A DNA stretch of 64,000 nt from Synechococcus sp. NOUM97013 (GCF_014279815.1 NZ_CP047941.1:1674001-1738000), one strand, 5' to 3'. Shown: positions 9,050 through 21,847, counted from the stretch's first letter. Notes: generated by a model from the sequence alone, not told the origin. Numbers and translations: made by a program.

Positions 9050-11413
9050 TCAGCCCCGTGCGCCGCCGGAGACGGTGATCAGGGAACCCTTTTCGGTGTT
9101 GCCGCTCGAACCGGTCACACGGCTGACAGGCCATTCGGTCTCCTCGTTGCGCTTGCGCTCAAAAGGGGACATGGCACTCATCGGACCAGGACGGCTGGGG
9201 TTGCGACGGCGGGCGGAAGCACCCTCAGTACCGGTGACATGCTCACCACGATCCCAGTCATCACCGGTGATTTTGGTGGACGAACCCTCACCGGTTACGC
9301 GGGAGGCAGGCTTCTCAGAGGGCTCACTGACCACAGCAACGGTGGGCTGGAACTGACGCTGCTGACGGTTTTGGAACTCGCGGTTGTCGAAGCGGAACTG
9401 CTCCGTACCGGTCACCTTGCCGCCAGCCATGTCAAAAGGGCCGGTGATGCGATTCCCGTGCTCGTAGGACGTACCGGTCACACCGGAATTGGCCTCACGT
9501 TGCTGCTGAGCAGCACGGGCGGGAGATACCACACTGAAGCGAGTCCAGGCGGCACCCTCTGGAGATTGGCCGTGGGTGTCGGTGCCAGCAGGGGCCTCAG
9601 CGCCGCAAGCCGCGGCCAGCTGATCAGCACCCACGTAAGGCGTGCCAGTCACTGCTTCACAAGCGCCACGCTTGTCTCCAGTCATCACACCACCCACACC
9701 GGGTTGGATGCCGGTCATGGCAGCAGAAGGGGTGCCGACACGCACAGGCGTGCGCTCACGGATGGCCTGAACTGCAGGGGTTCCGCAGTGCTGGCCGGCC
9801 TGCTCAAGACCTGCATAGGGGGTACCGGTGACGGCCTGGCAGCTGCCGGGCTCATCGCCCGTCACGTTCCCAGAACGGCCCGTACGGGTGCCGCTCACCA
9901 CCTGATTGCGGTTGGTGACGCTGAAACCAACCTTGGCGGCCTCGGGCTCGGGCTTACTGCCGCAGAACGCATTCACCTGCTCAGCACTGATGTATTGATC
10001 ACCGGTCACGCGGTGGCAGGAGCCGAACTCATCACCGGTGACCTGAGCCGAACGGCCCACCATGGTGCCGGTCACACCAGTACCGGACAGAGTTCCGGAG
10101 AGGCCAACCTTGGCAGCAGGACGGCCTTCGGGCAGGGGATCAGAACCAAGGTATTGATCGCCGGTGAGGCTGCGGTTGGCACCGGCTTCATCACCGGTGA
10201 CGCTGGCGGAGCGACCCACCATCACACCACTCAAAGGACGCCCCTGTTCGGTGAGGCTGTGGCCCACCTTGCGAGGGGAGGTCACTCCACCACCGCAATA
10301 GGCAGCGGACTGATTGGCGGAGATGTACTCCGTGCCGGTCACGGACTTACAGGTGCCGGGCTCATCGCCGGTGACTTTTTCGGAACGGCCGACTTCATTC
10401 CCGGTGACACGGTTTCCGTGGCTGGTGGCGGTGACGCGCACCTTGGCAGGAGTGGTGGCAGCGGGAGCGGTCTGACAGAAGGTCTGGAAGACTTCAGCGC
10501 CCAGGTACTCCGTACCTGTGATGGACCGACAGGTGCTGGCTTCGTTGCCGGTGGTTTTCACCGAGCGGTTCGCCTGAGTGCCGGTCACGGTCTGGCCGGC
10601 CGTGGTGGTGCTTTCACCAACTTTCCAGTGGGCATCAGCAGCAGCGGCTTGCTTGGCGCCGTGGCGATTGGGACCGGTGGGGCGGGTCACACCAGCGCTT
10701 TGCTTGTTGCGGGCGCCGGCCTTGGTGCGCAGCTCACGCACCTGTTGAGCCAGCTCACGGCTGGTGAGATCAGGATTGGCCTGACGCGCAACAGCGGCGG
10801 CACTGGTGGGTTGCTTGCCAGCGGTTTTGCCGTGCTTCGCCATGGCCTCACGACGAGCCAGCACCAGCGCGCGGCTGGGGTTCTCGATGGCACGGCGCTT
10901 GGGGGTCGCCGAACGGCGCTCGGTGCGGCCGCTCAACTGGACCCTTGCAGCAGGGCGTACAGAGAGTTCAGCTTTCTCATCAGCACGCTTGCCACCACAA
11001 CCACAAGTCTTGGTCTCCTGGGGTGCGGACGCCGCAACGGGCTTCGGATGCTTCGCAACATCAGAGCGATTGCGGTCTTTGCTGGTATCAGCGGATTTGC
11101 CACGACGTGAGAGAGCTTCACGACGAGCCAGCACCAAGTCACGGCTGGGATCGCGCTGGGGCTTCACCTGCGAACGAATAGGGGCGGCCGAAGGAGTCAG
11201 CGTTGCCGAACGTCGCGGAGCAACAGCGACGGGAGCGGCTGGAACAGCAACTTCGGCCTGGTCGGCATTGGCATTGGTGCGGGTTGCTCTGGCATCAGAG
11301 GCGGTACGCACCCGATTGGCACCGCCACTAGCGGCGACAGAAGCTTTCTTACCGGAAGTGGTCAGCGCCTTGCGGCGCTCAAGTGCGAGTTCGCGACTGG
11401 AGAGTCTTGCCAT
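9050..11413 (-). CDS. csoS2: CsoS2, intrinsically disordered carboxysome scaffold
   Basis: A 787-residue repeat protein that bridges RuBisCO and shell. I chose the ATG at 11413 (MARLSSREL) over an upstream TTG because the longer form would run through two hairpins. N-terminal repeats of the type RELxLxRRxAxxxxGK occur near residues 6-24, 90-108 and 180-200, with a weaker one near 218-232; these bind RuBisCO in known homologues. Six middle repeats span about 264-604, each with VTG(T/D)-type motifs and mostly a Cys pair; the third lacks both cysteines. The C-terminal region (about 625-787) has further VTG motifs and ends in a short conserved tail for shell anchoring. I see no programmed frameshift signal that I could support. 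Confidence 0.95.
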   Translation of the reverse strand: MARLSSRELALERRKALTTSGKKASVAASGGANRVRTASDARATRTNANADQAEVAVPAAPVAVAPRRSATLTPSAAPIRSQVKPQRDPSRDLVLARREALSRRGKSADTSKDRNRSDVAKHPKPVAASAPQETKTCGCGGKRADEKAELSVRPAARVQLSGRTERRSATPKRRAIENPSRALVLARREAMAKHGKTAGKQPTSAAAVARQANPDLTSRELAQQVRELRTKAGARNKQSAGVTRPTGPNRHGAKQAAAADAHWKVGESTTTAGQTVTGTQANRSVKTTGNEASTCRSITGTEYLGAEVFQTFCQTAPAATTPAKVRVTATSHGNRVTGNEVGRSEKVTGDEPGTCKSVTGTEYISANQSAAYCGGGVTSPRKVGHSLTEQGRPLSGVMVGRSASVTGDEAGANRSLTGDQYLGSDPLPEGRPAAKVGLSGTLSGTGVTGTMVGRSAQVTGDEFGSCHRVTGDQYISAEQVNAFCGSKPEPEAAKVGFSVTNRNQVVSGTRTGRSGNVTGDEPGSCQAVTGTPYAGLEQAGQHCGTPAVQAIRERTPVRVGTPSAAMTGIQPGVGGVMTGDKRGACEAVTGTPYVGADQLAAACGAEAPAGTDTHGQSPEGAAWTRFSVVSPARAAQQQREANSGVTGTSYEHGNRITGPFDMAGGKVTGTEQFRFDNREFQNRQQRQFQPTVAVVSEPSEKPASRVTGEGSSTKITGDDWDRGEHVTGTEGASARRRNPSRPGPMSAMSPFERKRNEETEWPVSRVTGSSGNTEKGSLITVSGGARG

Positions 11414-11440
11414 GTCCGCCCGAGGATTTCGACGTGAGTT

Positions 11441-11460
11441 GAAGAGACACTTGTCTCTTC
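11441..11460 (-). promoter_or_regulatory. Stem-loop in the csoS2 leader
   Basis: Perfect inverted repeat GAAGAGAC / GTCTCTTC with a four-base loop (nine pairs if the loop is two bases). It begins directly after the T-run of the upstream terminator-like hairpin and ends 27 bases before the csoS2 ATG. A stem here could stabilise the 5' end of a csoS2 transcript or compete with the terminator. Function is inferred. Confidence 0.6.
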
Positions 11461-11461
11461 G

Positions 11462-11495
11462 AAAAAAACTGGAGCCCTGAACTGAATCAGGGCTC
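11462..11495 (-). terminator. Terminator-like attenuator between cbbS and csoS2
   Basis: On the minus strand a perfect 9-bp stem, GAGCCCTGA pairing with TCAGGGCTC around a six-base loop (11472-11495), is followed by CAG and seven T. This is a textbook intrinsic terminator inside the operon, 20 bases past the cbbS stop. It should end most transcripts after cbbLS and let a fraction read into csoS2 and the shell genes, matching the need for far more RuBisCO than shell protein. Confidence 0.8.
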
Positions 11496-11515
11496 GGAAC
11501 CAATTGATCCGAAGA

Positions 11516-11857
11516 TCAGCGGCCTTCGAAGACCACGAAGCAAGCACCCTGGCTCTGGGTGTAAGCGTCGTAACCGACGATGCGCACGTGGTGGTCGGGG
11601 TAAGCGCGATGGCAAGCCTCGAGCTCGCTGACCACAACGTTGAGATCCTTCTCACCGAAGAAGGGCAGCTTCCAATAAGACCAATAAGTGGCCATGGAGT
11701 TACTGGGATGGACGTGCTCGACGAGCGGGCTCCAACCCTGGGCAATGATGTACGCGATCTGGTCGTAGATCTCGTCCTGGGTCATCGGCGGGAGGAAGCC
11801 GAAGGTCTCCAGGGTGGCGACTGTTTGGTAGTCACCCACGGTGCTCTGGAAAGGCAT
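11516..11857 (-). CDS. cbbS: RuBisCO small subunit, form IA
   Basis: Ribulose bisphosphate carboxylase small subunit, 113 residues, of the form IA short type. Conserved stretches are ETFGFLPPMTQDEIYDQIAY, WSYWKLPFFGEKDLNVVVSE and a C-terminal VRIVGYDAYTQSQG segment. It lies 67 bases after cbbL and before the operon's internal hairpin. It completes the L8S8 enzyme packed in the carboxysome. Confidence 0.96.
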   Translation of the reverse strand: MPFQSTVGDYQTVATLETFGFLPPMTQDEIYDQIAYIIAQGWSPLVEHVHPSNSMATYWSYWKLPFFGEKDLNVVVSELEACHRAYPDHHVRIVGYDAYTQSQGACFVVFEGR

Positions 11858-11924
11858 GGGGGTCCTGGTTGTAAGAAAAGAGGGTGGCCGGTTGCATCAA
11901 CCGGCCGATAACACGATCAGCTGA

Positions 11925-13340
11925 TCAGTTCTGAACGTCGAGCTTGTCGACGGTGTCGAACTCGAACTTGATCTCCTTCCAGGTCTCGAGGGCGATGGCC
12001 AGCTCGGGGCTGTGCTTCGCGGCTTCCATGAGGATGTCGCGGCTCTCTTTCTCGAGATGACGGCCGGCATTGCGTGCCTTGACGCAGGCCTCGAGGGCCA
12101 CACGGTTGGCAGCAGCACCTGCAGCGGAGCCCCAGGGGTGACCGTGGGTACCACCACCGAACTGCAGAACGGAGTCGTCGCCGAAGATGGTGACCAGGGC
12201 GGGCATGTGCCACACGTGGATACCGCCGGAAGCAACGGCGAACACGCCAGGCATGGAACCCCAGTCCTGATCGAAGAAGTTGCCGCGGCTGCGGTCTTCG
12301 GGCACGAAGGATTCGCGCAGCTGGTCGATGTAGCCGAGGGTGGTCTGACGATCACCTTCCAGCTTTCCGACCACGGTGCCGGTGTGGAGCTGGTCACCAC
12401 CGGACAGACGCAGACACTTAGCGAGAACGCGGAAGTGGATGCCGTGCTTGGGATGACGGTCGATCACCGCGTGCATGGCGCGGTGGATGTGCAGGAGCAT
12501 GCCGTTCTTACGGCACCACTTCGACAGACCGGTGTTGGCTGTGAAGCCACCGGTGATGAAGTCGTGCATGATGATCGGCATTCCGAGTTCCTTGGCGAAC
12601 TCAGCGCGCTCGTACATCTCCTCGGGAGTGTTGGCGGTCACGTTCAGGTAGTGACCCTTGCGCTCGCCGGTCTCCTGCTCGGACAGCTTGATGGCTTCCG
12701 CAACGAATTCGAAGCGGTTCTGCCAACGCTGGAAGGGCTGGGAGTTGATGTTCTCGTCGTCCTTGGTGAAGTCCAGACCGCCACGCAGGCACTCATAGAC
12801 AACACGGCCGTAGTTCTTACCGCTCAGGCCGAGCTTCGGCTTGATGGTGCAACCCAGCAGAGGACGGCCGTACTTGTTCATCCGGTCGCGCTCGACCTGG
12901 ATGCCGTTCGGCGGGCCGTAGCAGCTCTTGATGAAGGCCATCGGGAAGCGGATGTCTTCCAGACGGAGGTGGCGCAGCGCCTTGAAACCGAACACGTTGC
13001 CGACCAGGGAGGTCAGAACGTTGGTGATGGAACCCTCTTCGAACAGATCGAGGGGATAGGCGATGAACGCATAGAAGGACTCCTTGTCACCAGGGACGTC
13101 TTCGATGCGGTAGCAGCGGCCCTTGTAGAAGTCGAGGTCGGTGAGGAGCTCGGACCACACGGTGGACCAGGTGCCGGTGGAGGATTCAGCAGCCACAGCA
13201 GCGGCGACTTCTTCCTTGGGCACACCTTCCTGGCCGGTGCATTTGAAGCAGGCCAGCAGGTCGGTATCGAGGGGGACGTAATCAGGAGTCCAGTAAGTGT
13301 CCCTGTACTCCTTGACCCCGGCGTCGTACTTCTTGCTCAT
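11925..13340 (-). CDS. cbbL: RuBisCO large subunit, form IA
   Basis: Ribulose bisphosphate carboxylase/oxygenase large subunit, 471 residues, full length. The active-site regions are intact: [37 protein letters not shown] (with the carbamylated Lys and the Mg-binding Asp and Glu), and loop 6 [11 protein letters not shown]. The N-terminal [15 protein letters not shown] matches proteobacterial-like form IA enzymes, consistent with an alpha-cyanobacterium. It is preceded by csoS1 and followed by cbbS. ATG start at 13340. Confidence 0.97.
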   Translation of the reverse strand: MSKKYDAGVKEYRDTYWTPDYVPLDTDLLACFKCTGQEGVPKEEVAAAVAAESSTGTWSTVWSELLTDLDFYKGRCYRIEDVPGDKESFYAFIAYPLDLFEEGSITNVLTSLVGNVFGFKALRHLRLEDIRFPMAFIKSCYGPPNGIQVERDRMNKYGRPLLGCTIKPKLGLSGKNYGRVVYECLRGGLDFTKDDENINSQPFQRWQNRFEFVAEAIKLSEQETGERKGHYLNVTANTPEEMYERAEFAKELGMPIIMHDFITGGFTANTGLSKWCRKNGMLLHIHRAMHAVIDRHPKHGIHFRVLAKCLRLSGGDQLHTGTVVGKLEGDRQTTLGYIDQLRESFVPEDRSRGNFFDQDWGSMPGVFAVASGGIHVWHMPALVTIFGDDSVLQFGGGTHGHPWGSAAGAAANRVALEACVKARNAGRHLEKESRDILMEAAKHSPELAIALETWKEIKFEFDTVDKLDVQN

Positions 13341-13409
13341 GAGAAAACTCCGTTAAGTCGGTGAAGGGGGGTGAGACGTTGCAACCTCAGATCAGAGGTT
13401 CAGCCGATC

Positions 13410-13721
13410 TCAGTCCTTCTGACCCAGGAAGTTGCCGTTGCCCAGTGCAGGCTCCACTTCGCGGTGGGGGCGGGCAATGATGTGAGCAGCAACGAGGCCG
13501 TCGCCCACGCGCTCACAGGCATCGGCGCCAGCACGCACAGCTGCGTTCACAGCACCGGTTTCGCCGCGAACCAGAACGGTGACGTAGCCGCCGCCGACGA
13601 ACTCACGACCGATCAGGCGCACTTCGGCAGCCTTGGTCATGGCGTCAGCTGCTTCGATCGCGGGGACGAGGCCGCGAGTCTCGATCATGCCGAGAGCGAT
13701 GCCCATGGTTTCGTTAGCCAT
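13410..13721 (-). CDS. csoS1: CsoS1, major BMC-H carboxysome shell protein
   Basis: Single-BMC-domain shell protein of 103 residues (MANETMGIALGMIETRGLVP, then GGGYVTVLVRGETGAVNAAV and GDGLVAAHIIARPHREVEP). It forms hexamers that tile the carboxysome facets. It is the first gene of the minus-strand cso operon, in the usual marine picocyanobacterial place before cbbL. The BMC domain of the csoS1E-like gene is a close copy at both protein and DNA level. Confidence 0.95.
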   Translation of the reverse strand: MANETMGIALGMIETRGLVPAIEAADAMTKAAEVRLIGREFVGGGYVTVLVRGETGAVNAAVRAGADACERVGDGLVAAHIIARPHREVEPALGNGNFLGQKD

Positions 13722-14012
13722 TGCCTACCGGGAAAAGGGGTGGAATGTTCGCCGCAGAGACTGCTCTGCCGATGGGGACGGCGTCAAGAGCTAGCGAGTA
13801 AATCCCGGATCACTGTCCGTAGTGAACCTGATAAGCCAAACTGATCACCCTGTCGTGGACTGATCCAGAGAACTGTGCCAAGGGATGTGAGCAGGCCACC
13901 ACAAACGGTTGACGATCGCGACAAGGGCGACAGGTTTACATTCCGCAATCGTTCCTGACGGTTCTTGACGGCCCCCATCCCACACAATGGTGCTCCTCTG
14001 CAGAACCGTGCC
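13722..14012. other. Upstream region of the carboxysome operon
   Basis: About 290 bases between the csoS1 start (minus) and the likely HAM1 start (plus). It must contain the main carboxysome promoter and probably one for HAM1. A minus-strand TTGACG lies near 13786-13791, but no good -10 follows at the right spacing, so I cannot place the start site. Confidence 0.4.
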
Positions 14013-14591
14013 TTGCGCACCCTGATCATCGCCAGCGGCAATCCGCACAAGGTTGCTGAAATCGAATCGATGCTCGGGCCGATTGCCATTGAGGTTCAAC
14101 GGCAGCCAGCAGATCTCGAGGTGGAGGAGACGGGATCCACCTATCTGGAGAACGCACGGCTGAAGGCCTGCGCCGCTGCCGAACGAACAAGCTGCTGGGC
14201 TCTCGCCGACGATTCAGGCCTCGAGGTGGATGCCCTCGATGGGGCTCCCGGGCTGTTCACCGCCCGCTTCGCAGCCTCGGACCCCGAGAAGTTGATGCGC
14301 CTGACGGAGGCCATGCAGGGAGTCCCCTACCGAAGCGCCTGTTTTCGCAGTGCCATGGTCCTTTGTTCACCAGATGGTGAGTGCGAGGAGGAAGCAGAGG
14401 GGTTCTGCTGGGGGGAGCTGCTCCAGGAGCCTGCTTACACCGGAGGCGGCATTGAATCGTTGTTCTGGGTGCGGGAAGCCGGTTGCAGCTATGGACAACT
14501 GAACGCAGCACAACTGAGCAAGCTGGGCAGTCGAGGCAAGGCAGCACGGGCACTTGCACCGGGGCTGCGACGTCGCCTCCATCTGAATTGA
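14013..14591 (+). CDS. RdgB/HAM1 family non-canonical purine NTP pyrophosphatase
   Basis: Hydrolyses dITP/XTP-type nucleotides to monophosphates, keeping deaminated purines out of DNA. The family signature is LIIASGNPHKVAEIE at the N-terminus, SGLEVDALDGAPGLFTARFA in the centre and a C-terminal LSKLGSRGKAARAL. Length from the TTG at 14013 is 192 residues, normal for the family. An upstream in-frame TTG at 13965 would add 16 residues without family similarity, and neither has a clear ribosome binding site. It sits between csoS1 and csoS1D in opposite orientation, a placement common in marine picocyanobacteria. Confidence 0.88.
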   Translation: MRTLIIASGNPHKVAEIESMLGPIAIEVQRQPADLEVEETGSTYLENARLKACAAAERTSCWALADDSGLEVDALDGAPGLFTARFAASDPEKLMRLTEAMQGVPYRSACFRSAMVLCSPDGECEEEAEGFCWGELLQEPAYTGGGIESLFWVREAGCSYGQLNAAQLSKLGSRGKAARALAPGLRRRLHLN

Positions 14592-14617
14592 AGCTTGATT
14601 GGAACTGAATTCTCAGC

Positions 14618-15403
14618 TCAACGCTGGGAGGAACGTCGATTCACCATATCGATGGCCCGCATGGCCGCTGCAGCCGCCTCCTCCACATCACCTTCCCGGC
14701 CAGCCAGGGTGAGGCGACCAAAAGCACCCACCGCTTTCACATCCACCAGGGTGATGTTCGAGGCCTTTTCGGCTTCGTTCGCGGCAATCAGCACGTAGCC
14801 GGCTGGCTCAGTTTCCAAAATGAACATGCTCATTCCGGCTTCGATCATCGAACCGCGGCGGTTCTGACGATTGATCAACACAGCATGGTCAGGCGTGATG
14901 GCTCGGATGACTTCTGTCCAGCTGACATCGGCAGGAGTGCGTTGATCAACAGAGCTGCCGATGGCTTCAAGAACCACATCACCGGAATGGATCACGGTGC
15001 TTTGATCGCGGTGATACAAGGCCATCGAGCCGAAGGCTCGTTCCACCACCATCTGTCCGAGGCGGACATTGCTGGCTTTCAGGGCAATGTCAGTGACCCG
15101 GTGAACTGCCATACCGGGAGACACTTCCATCCAGAGGCATGCATCTCCAGGGATGGGAAGAAAGCCCTGACTCACTGTTCCCATGTAGGCCGCCAATTGA
15201 GGCTGCAGGGAATCGATAAAGACATAGGTGCGCAGTTCAATCGACTGCACATGACTGTTTTGCCGCAAGAGACGCGGTGATTCCGAATCCGTCGTCACCA
15301 CGCAGCTGGCTCCACCAGCGGAGGGATGGACCTCCGTTCCGGTGACGAGAGCGCTTCCGCCGACCCGCCGCTCCCTGGCATCGAAGCCGGCGAAACGATT
15401 CAT
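14618..15403 (-). CDS. csoS1D: CsoS1D, tandem-BMC shell protein
   Basis: A 261-residue protein with two fused BMC domains. Known CsoS1D forms trimers that stack face to face with gated central pores and are thought to pass RuBP and 3-PGA. The first ~50 residues are variable. Domain 1 begins at [20 protein letters not shown], domain 2 around [20 protein letters not shown] and [20 protein letters not shown]. The conserved pore-type [14 protein letters not shown] segment is present. It lies just outside the operon proper, convergent with HAM1. Confidence 0.93.
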   Translation of the reverse strand: MNRFAGFDARERRVGGSALVTGTEVHPSAGGASCVVTTDSESPRLLRQNSHVQSIELRTYVFIDSLQPQLAAYMGTVSQGFLPIPGDACLWMEVSPGMAVHRVTDIALKASNVRLGQMVVERAFGSMALYHRDQSTVIHSGDVVLEAIGSSVDQRTPADVSWTEVIRAITPDHAVLINRQNRRGSMIEAGMSMFILETEPAGYVLIAANEAEKASNITLVDVKAVGAFGRLTLAGREGDVEEAAAAAMRAIDMVNRRSSQR

Positions 15404-15499
15404 GGCGCGGATCTTACTGGAAGCTCTTCAAGAATCAGGGAATGGGCGCTTGCGCAGCTGGACACAGCCGATACCTTCAGCCCAGCTGCTTTTTGAGCC

Positions 15500-15907
15500 A
15501 TGGCTTCGACACGCCGAACCGCTGAAGAGGCAGGTCAACTCTCGACAGAGATCAACGCCGAGCAGGCCCTGGGCCTCGTGAGTTACAGCCTCATGCAGCG
15601 ACTCGCCAGCGAGGGGCAGGGGGAACTTCCCTGGATCGAAGCGCAGGAAAGCGGTGCCAGCAGCATGGTGCGGCAACTGCGCCACAGACTGGAGCTGACG
15701 TCTTTAGCCATCGAAACCGGTGCCCCGCTCACCACATCGGAGGTGTCCTATTTGCTGGGGGCACGCCCGGCCAGCGAAGTCGTTGAACGCGGAGGCCTCC
15801 AGGCCCGTCGGGTAAGCCGCAACGTCTGGCGTTTGACCCGCATCGAGGAATCCGAAAGTCGCACTAACGGACACTTCGGTGATGATCGCTTCCGTCGCAG
15901 ACTCTGA
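15500..15907 (+). CDS. Conserved hypothetical protein, weak HTH-like segment
   Basis: A 135-residue soluble protein I do not recognise as a named family. Residues near 1-20 are polar, the middle is helical, and the segment LTTSEVSYLLGARPASEVVERGGLQARRV followed by WRLTR resembles a helix-turn-helix or MerR-type winged element, though weakly. It is divergent from csoS1D with 96 bases between and is followed by a clear terminator. Its closeness to the carboxysome island suggests, without proof, a regulatory role. Confidence 0.75.
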   Translation: MASTRRTAEEAGQLSTEINAEQALGLVSYSLMQRLASEGQGELPWIEAQESGASSMVRQLRHRLELTSLAIETGAPLTTSEVSYLLGARPASEVVERGGLQARRVSRNVWRLTRIEESESRTNGHFGDDRFRRRL

Positions 15908-15953
15908 GCAGGATCAGGTTTTAGTTAGATCGCTGGCATGGTCAGCAAAATGA

Positions 15954-17426
<1,473 letters not shown>

Positions 17427-17430
17427 ATCC

Positions 17431-19011
17431 ATGCAACTCACGCTCTGGACCTATGAAGGCCCGCCACATGTGGGCGCCATGCGCATCGCCGCATCGATGC
17501 GCGGCGTGCACTACGTGCTGCATGCACCACAGGGGGACACCTATGCCGACCTGTTGTTCACGATGATCGAACGACGGGGGGAGCGCCCACCAGTCACCTA
17601 CACCACGTTTCAGGCGAGGGATCTTGGAGGCGACACTGCTGAACTGGTGAAGCGAACGGTACGGGAAGCGGCCGAGCGCTTTCAACCCGAGGCACTGCTC
17701 GTTGGAGAGAGTTGCACCGCTGAACTGATTCAGGACCAACCCGGTGCTCTGGCCCAGGGGATGAACCTGACGATGCCGGTGGTGCCATTGGAACTGCCTG
17801 CTTACAGCAAAAAAGAAAATTGGGGAGCATCCGAAACGCTGTATCAGCTGATCCGCAACCTGCTGAAGCCACAGGTACCGGATCAACCTCAGCACGACAC
17901 ACAGGCCTGGAAAGCTGAGGGGCGCCGGCCGCGGGTGAATTTGCTCGGACCCTCGCTGCTTGGATTCCGCTGTCGCGATGACGTGCTCGAAGTACAGCGG
18001 TTATTGACCGTTCATGGCGTGGATGTGGGCGTGGTGGCTCCCCTTGGCGCCAGCGTGAATGACATCCAACGCTTGCCTCAGGCGGATCTCAACGTCTGCC
18101 TCTATCCAGAGATTGCCGAGTCCAGCTGCAGCTGGATGGAGCGGAATTTCGGCATCCCCTTCACACGCACGGTCCCAATCGGCGTCGGCGCCACGCACTC
18201 CTTTTTGGTGGAGGTGCACACCCTGCTTGGCCTAGAGCCACCGGCAGCCGATGAGGGCTATCAACGCTCACGATTGCCCTGGTACTCCGAATCAGTGGAT
18301 TCGACTTATCTAACCGGGAAGCGCGTATTCATTTTCGGCGATGGCACCCATGCCATCGCCGCGGCACGCATCTGCCAGGAGGAGCTGGGTTTCGAGGTGG
18401 TCGGCCTTGGCACTTACAGCCGTGAAATGGCAAGGGCGGTGCGTGCTGCCGCAAAGCAACTGGGCCTGGAAGCCCTGATCACGGATGACTATCTGGAGGT
18501 GGAGGCCGCTATGGCGGAGACAGCACCTGAGCTGGTTTTGGGCACACAGATGGAGCGTCACAGCGCCAAACGTCTAGGACTTCCTTGCGCAGTGATCAGC
18601 ACGCCAATGCACGTGCAAGACGTGCCTGCACGCACCAGTCCTCAGATGGGATGGGAAGGGGCCAACGTCATCTTTGATGCCTGGGTGCACCCCTTGATGA
18701 TGGGCTTGGAAGAGCACCTGATCGGCATGTTCCGCCACGACTTCGAGTTCGTGGATGGACATCAGAGCCATCTCGGCCACAGCGGGGGGTCGGGCGCCGA
18801 CACGGAAAGTCCCACGACATCAAATACAGATCAAGCCAAGACGGCCACAGGTCTGGCTTGGACTGCAGATGGCGAAGCCGAGCTGCGCAAGATTCCATTT
18901 TTCGTACGCGGAAAAGTGCGACGCAATACGGAAACCTACGCACGCGAAAAAGGCCACCTGGAGATCAGCAGCGAAACGCTCTATGACGCCAAAGCACACT
19001 TCAAGGCATGA
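17431..19011 (+). CDS. chlB: ChlB, dark-operative protochlorophyllide reductase subunit B
   Basis: NifK-like subunit that with ChlN forms the catalytic NB component. The ATG at 17431 gives [20 protein letters not shown], the invariant family start, and places D36 (PQGD) at the position of the Asp that is the unusual fourth ligand of the NB cluster. Length is 526 residues. A polar linker near 452-475 precedes the C-terminal small domain ([20 protein letters not shown]), which closes over the substrate. Confidence 0.96.
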   Translation: MQLTLWTYEGPPHVGAMRIAASMRGVHYVLHAPQGDTYADLLFTMIERRGERPPVTYTTFQARDLGGDTAELVKRTVREAAERFQPEALLVGESCTAELIQDQPGALAQGMNLTMPVVPLELPAYSKKENWGASETLYQLIRNLLKPQVPDQPQHDTQAWKAEGRRPRVNLLGPSLLGFRCRDDVLEVQRLLTVHGVDVGVVAPLGASVNDIQRLPQADLNVCLYPEIAESSCSWMERNFGIPFTRTVPIGVGATHSFLVEVHTLLGLEPPAADEGYQRSRLPWYSESVDSTYLTGKRVFIFGDGTHAIAAARICQEELGFEVVGLGTYSREMARAVRAAAKQLGLEALITDDYLEVEAAMAETAPELVLGTQMERHSAKRLGLPCAVISTPMHVQDVPARTSPQMGWEGANVIFDAWVHPLMMGLEEHLIGMFRHDFEFVDGHQSHLGHSGGSGADTESPTTSNTDQAKTATGLAWTADGEAELRKIPFFVRGKVRRNTETYAREKGHLEISSETLYDAKAHFKA

Positions 19012-19162
19012 GTATTTGCACTTAATTCTTTTACTTTAATCATTAAAAATTAGCGAATATCCTGATGTCAGCGGGAGCAGATCTTTGATTTCTCGTTGTA
19101 AATGAGCCACAGACCATGAACTGCTGTTGAATGAAATCAAACCCATTGGAGAAGGGTGCTGA
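19012..19162 (+). promoter_or_regulatory. AT-rich leader of chlL with strong ribosome binding site
   Basis: A 151-base gap between chlB and chlL, with a strikingly AT-rich stretch at about 19018-19062 in an otherwise GC-rich window. Such a stretch is typical of a promoter, so chlL probably has its own start site besides read-through from chlNB. A GGAGAAGG ribosome binding sequence lies about 8 bases before the ATG. Confidence 0.5.
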
Positions 19163-20053
<891 letters not shown>

Positions 20054-20062
20054 TGACATGCC

Positions 20063-21051
<989 letters not shown>

Positions 21052-21211
21052 TCAGTCTGACGGCCAGCCGAAACCAGCGGCATGCTTCGGTCACGAATCT
21101 CAGCGGGCAGAGCCGTCAGCAGGCGGCCCTGCCGAACCATCAACACGGCCTTGAAGCAAGAGCCACGCACAGCAAAGAGAGCACACAATCAAGAGAAGAA
21201 AGTGATCTGCT

Positions 21212-21733
21212 GTGCTGAATCTGATTCTTGCAACCGCCCTGACCTCGAGTGCAGCAGCATGCCCCCAACAGGTGACAGAGCGCCTGGATGAACTGTATCG
21301 ATGGCACCTCGCTGCCCAGGCGGAACAGCAACGCGGTGACCTCACACTGCAGAAACAGACATTTACGCCTGAGCTCTATGACCAACTGAACCGTGCCTGG
21401 CATCTCGACCCGCGGGTGGATGGAGCCTTTCTCGACTTCGTGGTGTTCAGCGGAACCCAGGTGTCAACGTTTGGAGCCAAGGTGATCGGCTGCCACAAGC
21501 TCTACCCAGCGGTGAATGCTTTTTCTCCGGGAGTGATCACAGCATCTGTTGAAGTGCGCGCAGGGCTCAGAGGACGCGCATCTGAGCCCACCCAGCAACT
21601 CTCGTATCGCCTGATTCGGTCTGACAACGGCTGGGTGATCAGCGACCTGATTTACAACCATCAAAGCGGCACCAGCATCAGCCTCTCCGAACTGCTTCGG
21701 TCGATCCTTTCAACAGCTTCGGGCGGCCGCTGA
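21212..21733 (+). CDS. Secreted conserved hypothetical protein (DUF3828-like)
   Basis: A 173-residue protein with a short hydrophobic N-terminus (MLNLILATALTSSAAAC) that looks like a signal peptide; a Cys right after could be a lipid anchor, although the lipobox is poor. The mature part, with FTPELYDQLNRAW, LDFVVFSGTQVSTFGAKVIG and SYRLIRSDNGWVISDLIYN, resembles the DUF3828/NTF2-like type of small exported domains. It is divergent from por with 181 bases between. Function unknown. Confidence 0.75.
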   Translation: MLNLILATALTSSAAACPQQVTERLDELYRWHLAAQAEQQRGDLTLQKQTFTPELYDQLNRAWHLDPRVDGAFLDFVVFSGTQVSTFGAKVIGCHKLYPAVNAFSPGVITASVEVRAGLRGRASEPTQQLSYRLIRSDNGWVISDLIYNHQSGTSISLSELLRSILSTASGGR

Positions 21734-21847
21734 AGCTGCAATCAGCTCCTGAAATCGAGCTTTCACGGTGTAACGAGACGTTGAGACGACCAAAAGTGTC
21801 TTTAGATTTCCTTTAGGTTCAGCACAGCGCCACCCTGGCAAGCAACC

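Noticed and set aside
9100-10600. Regular repeats resembling a CRISPR-like array
   Set aside because: The repeats are about 150 bases apart, imperfect, and encode the VTG-type repeats of CsoS2 in frame.
8996-11110. Very long open frame (704 codons) on the plus strand
   Set aside because: It is antisense to csoS2 and the 3' half shows only Gly/Thr/His-rich repeats that mirror the csoS2 repeat codons. The minus frame has a clear family match.
12012-13364. Long open frame (450 codons) on the plus strand
   Set aside because: It is the antisense of cbbL; high GC at third positions leaves the opposite strand open. No protein-like hydrophobic pattern or family match.
6000-14000. Second csoS1 copy as a recent duplication with mobile ends
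   Set aside because: The csoS1 and csoS1E-like BMC regions are similar, but there are no flanking repeats; the likeness is explained by family conservation and gene conversion.
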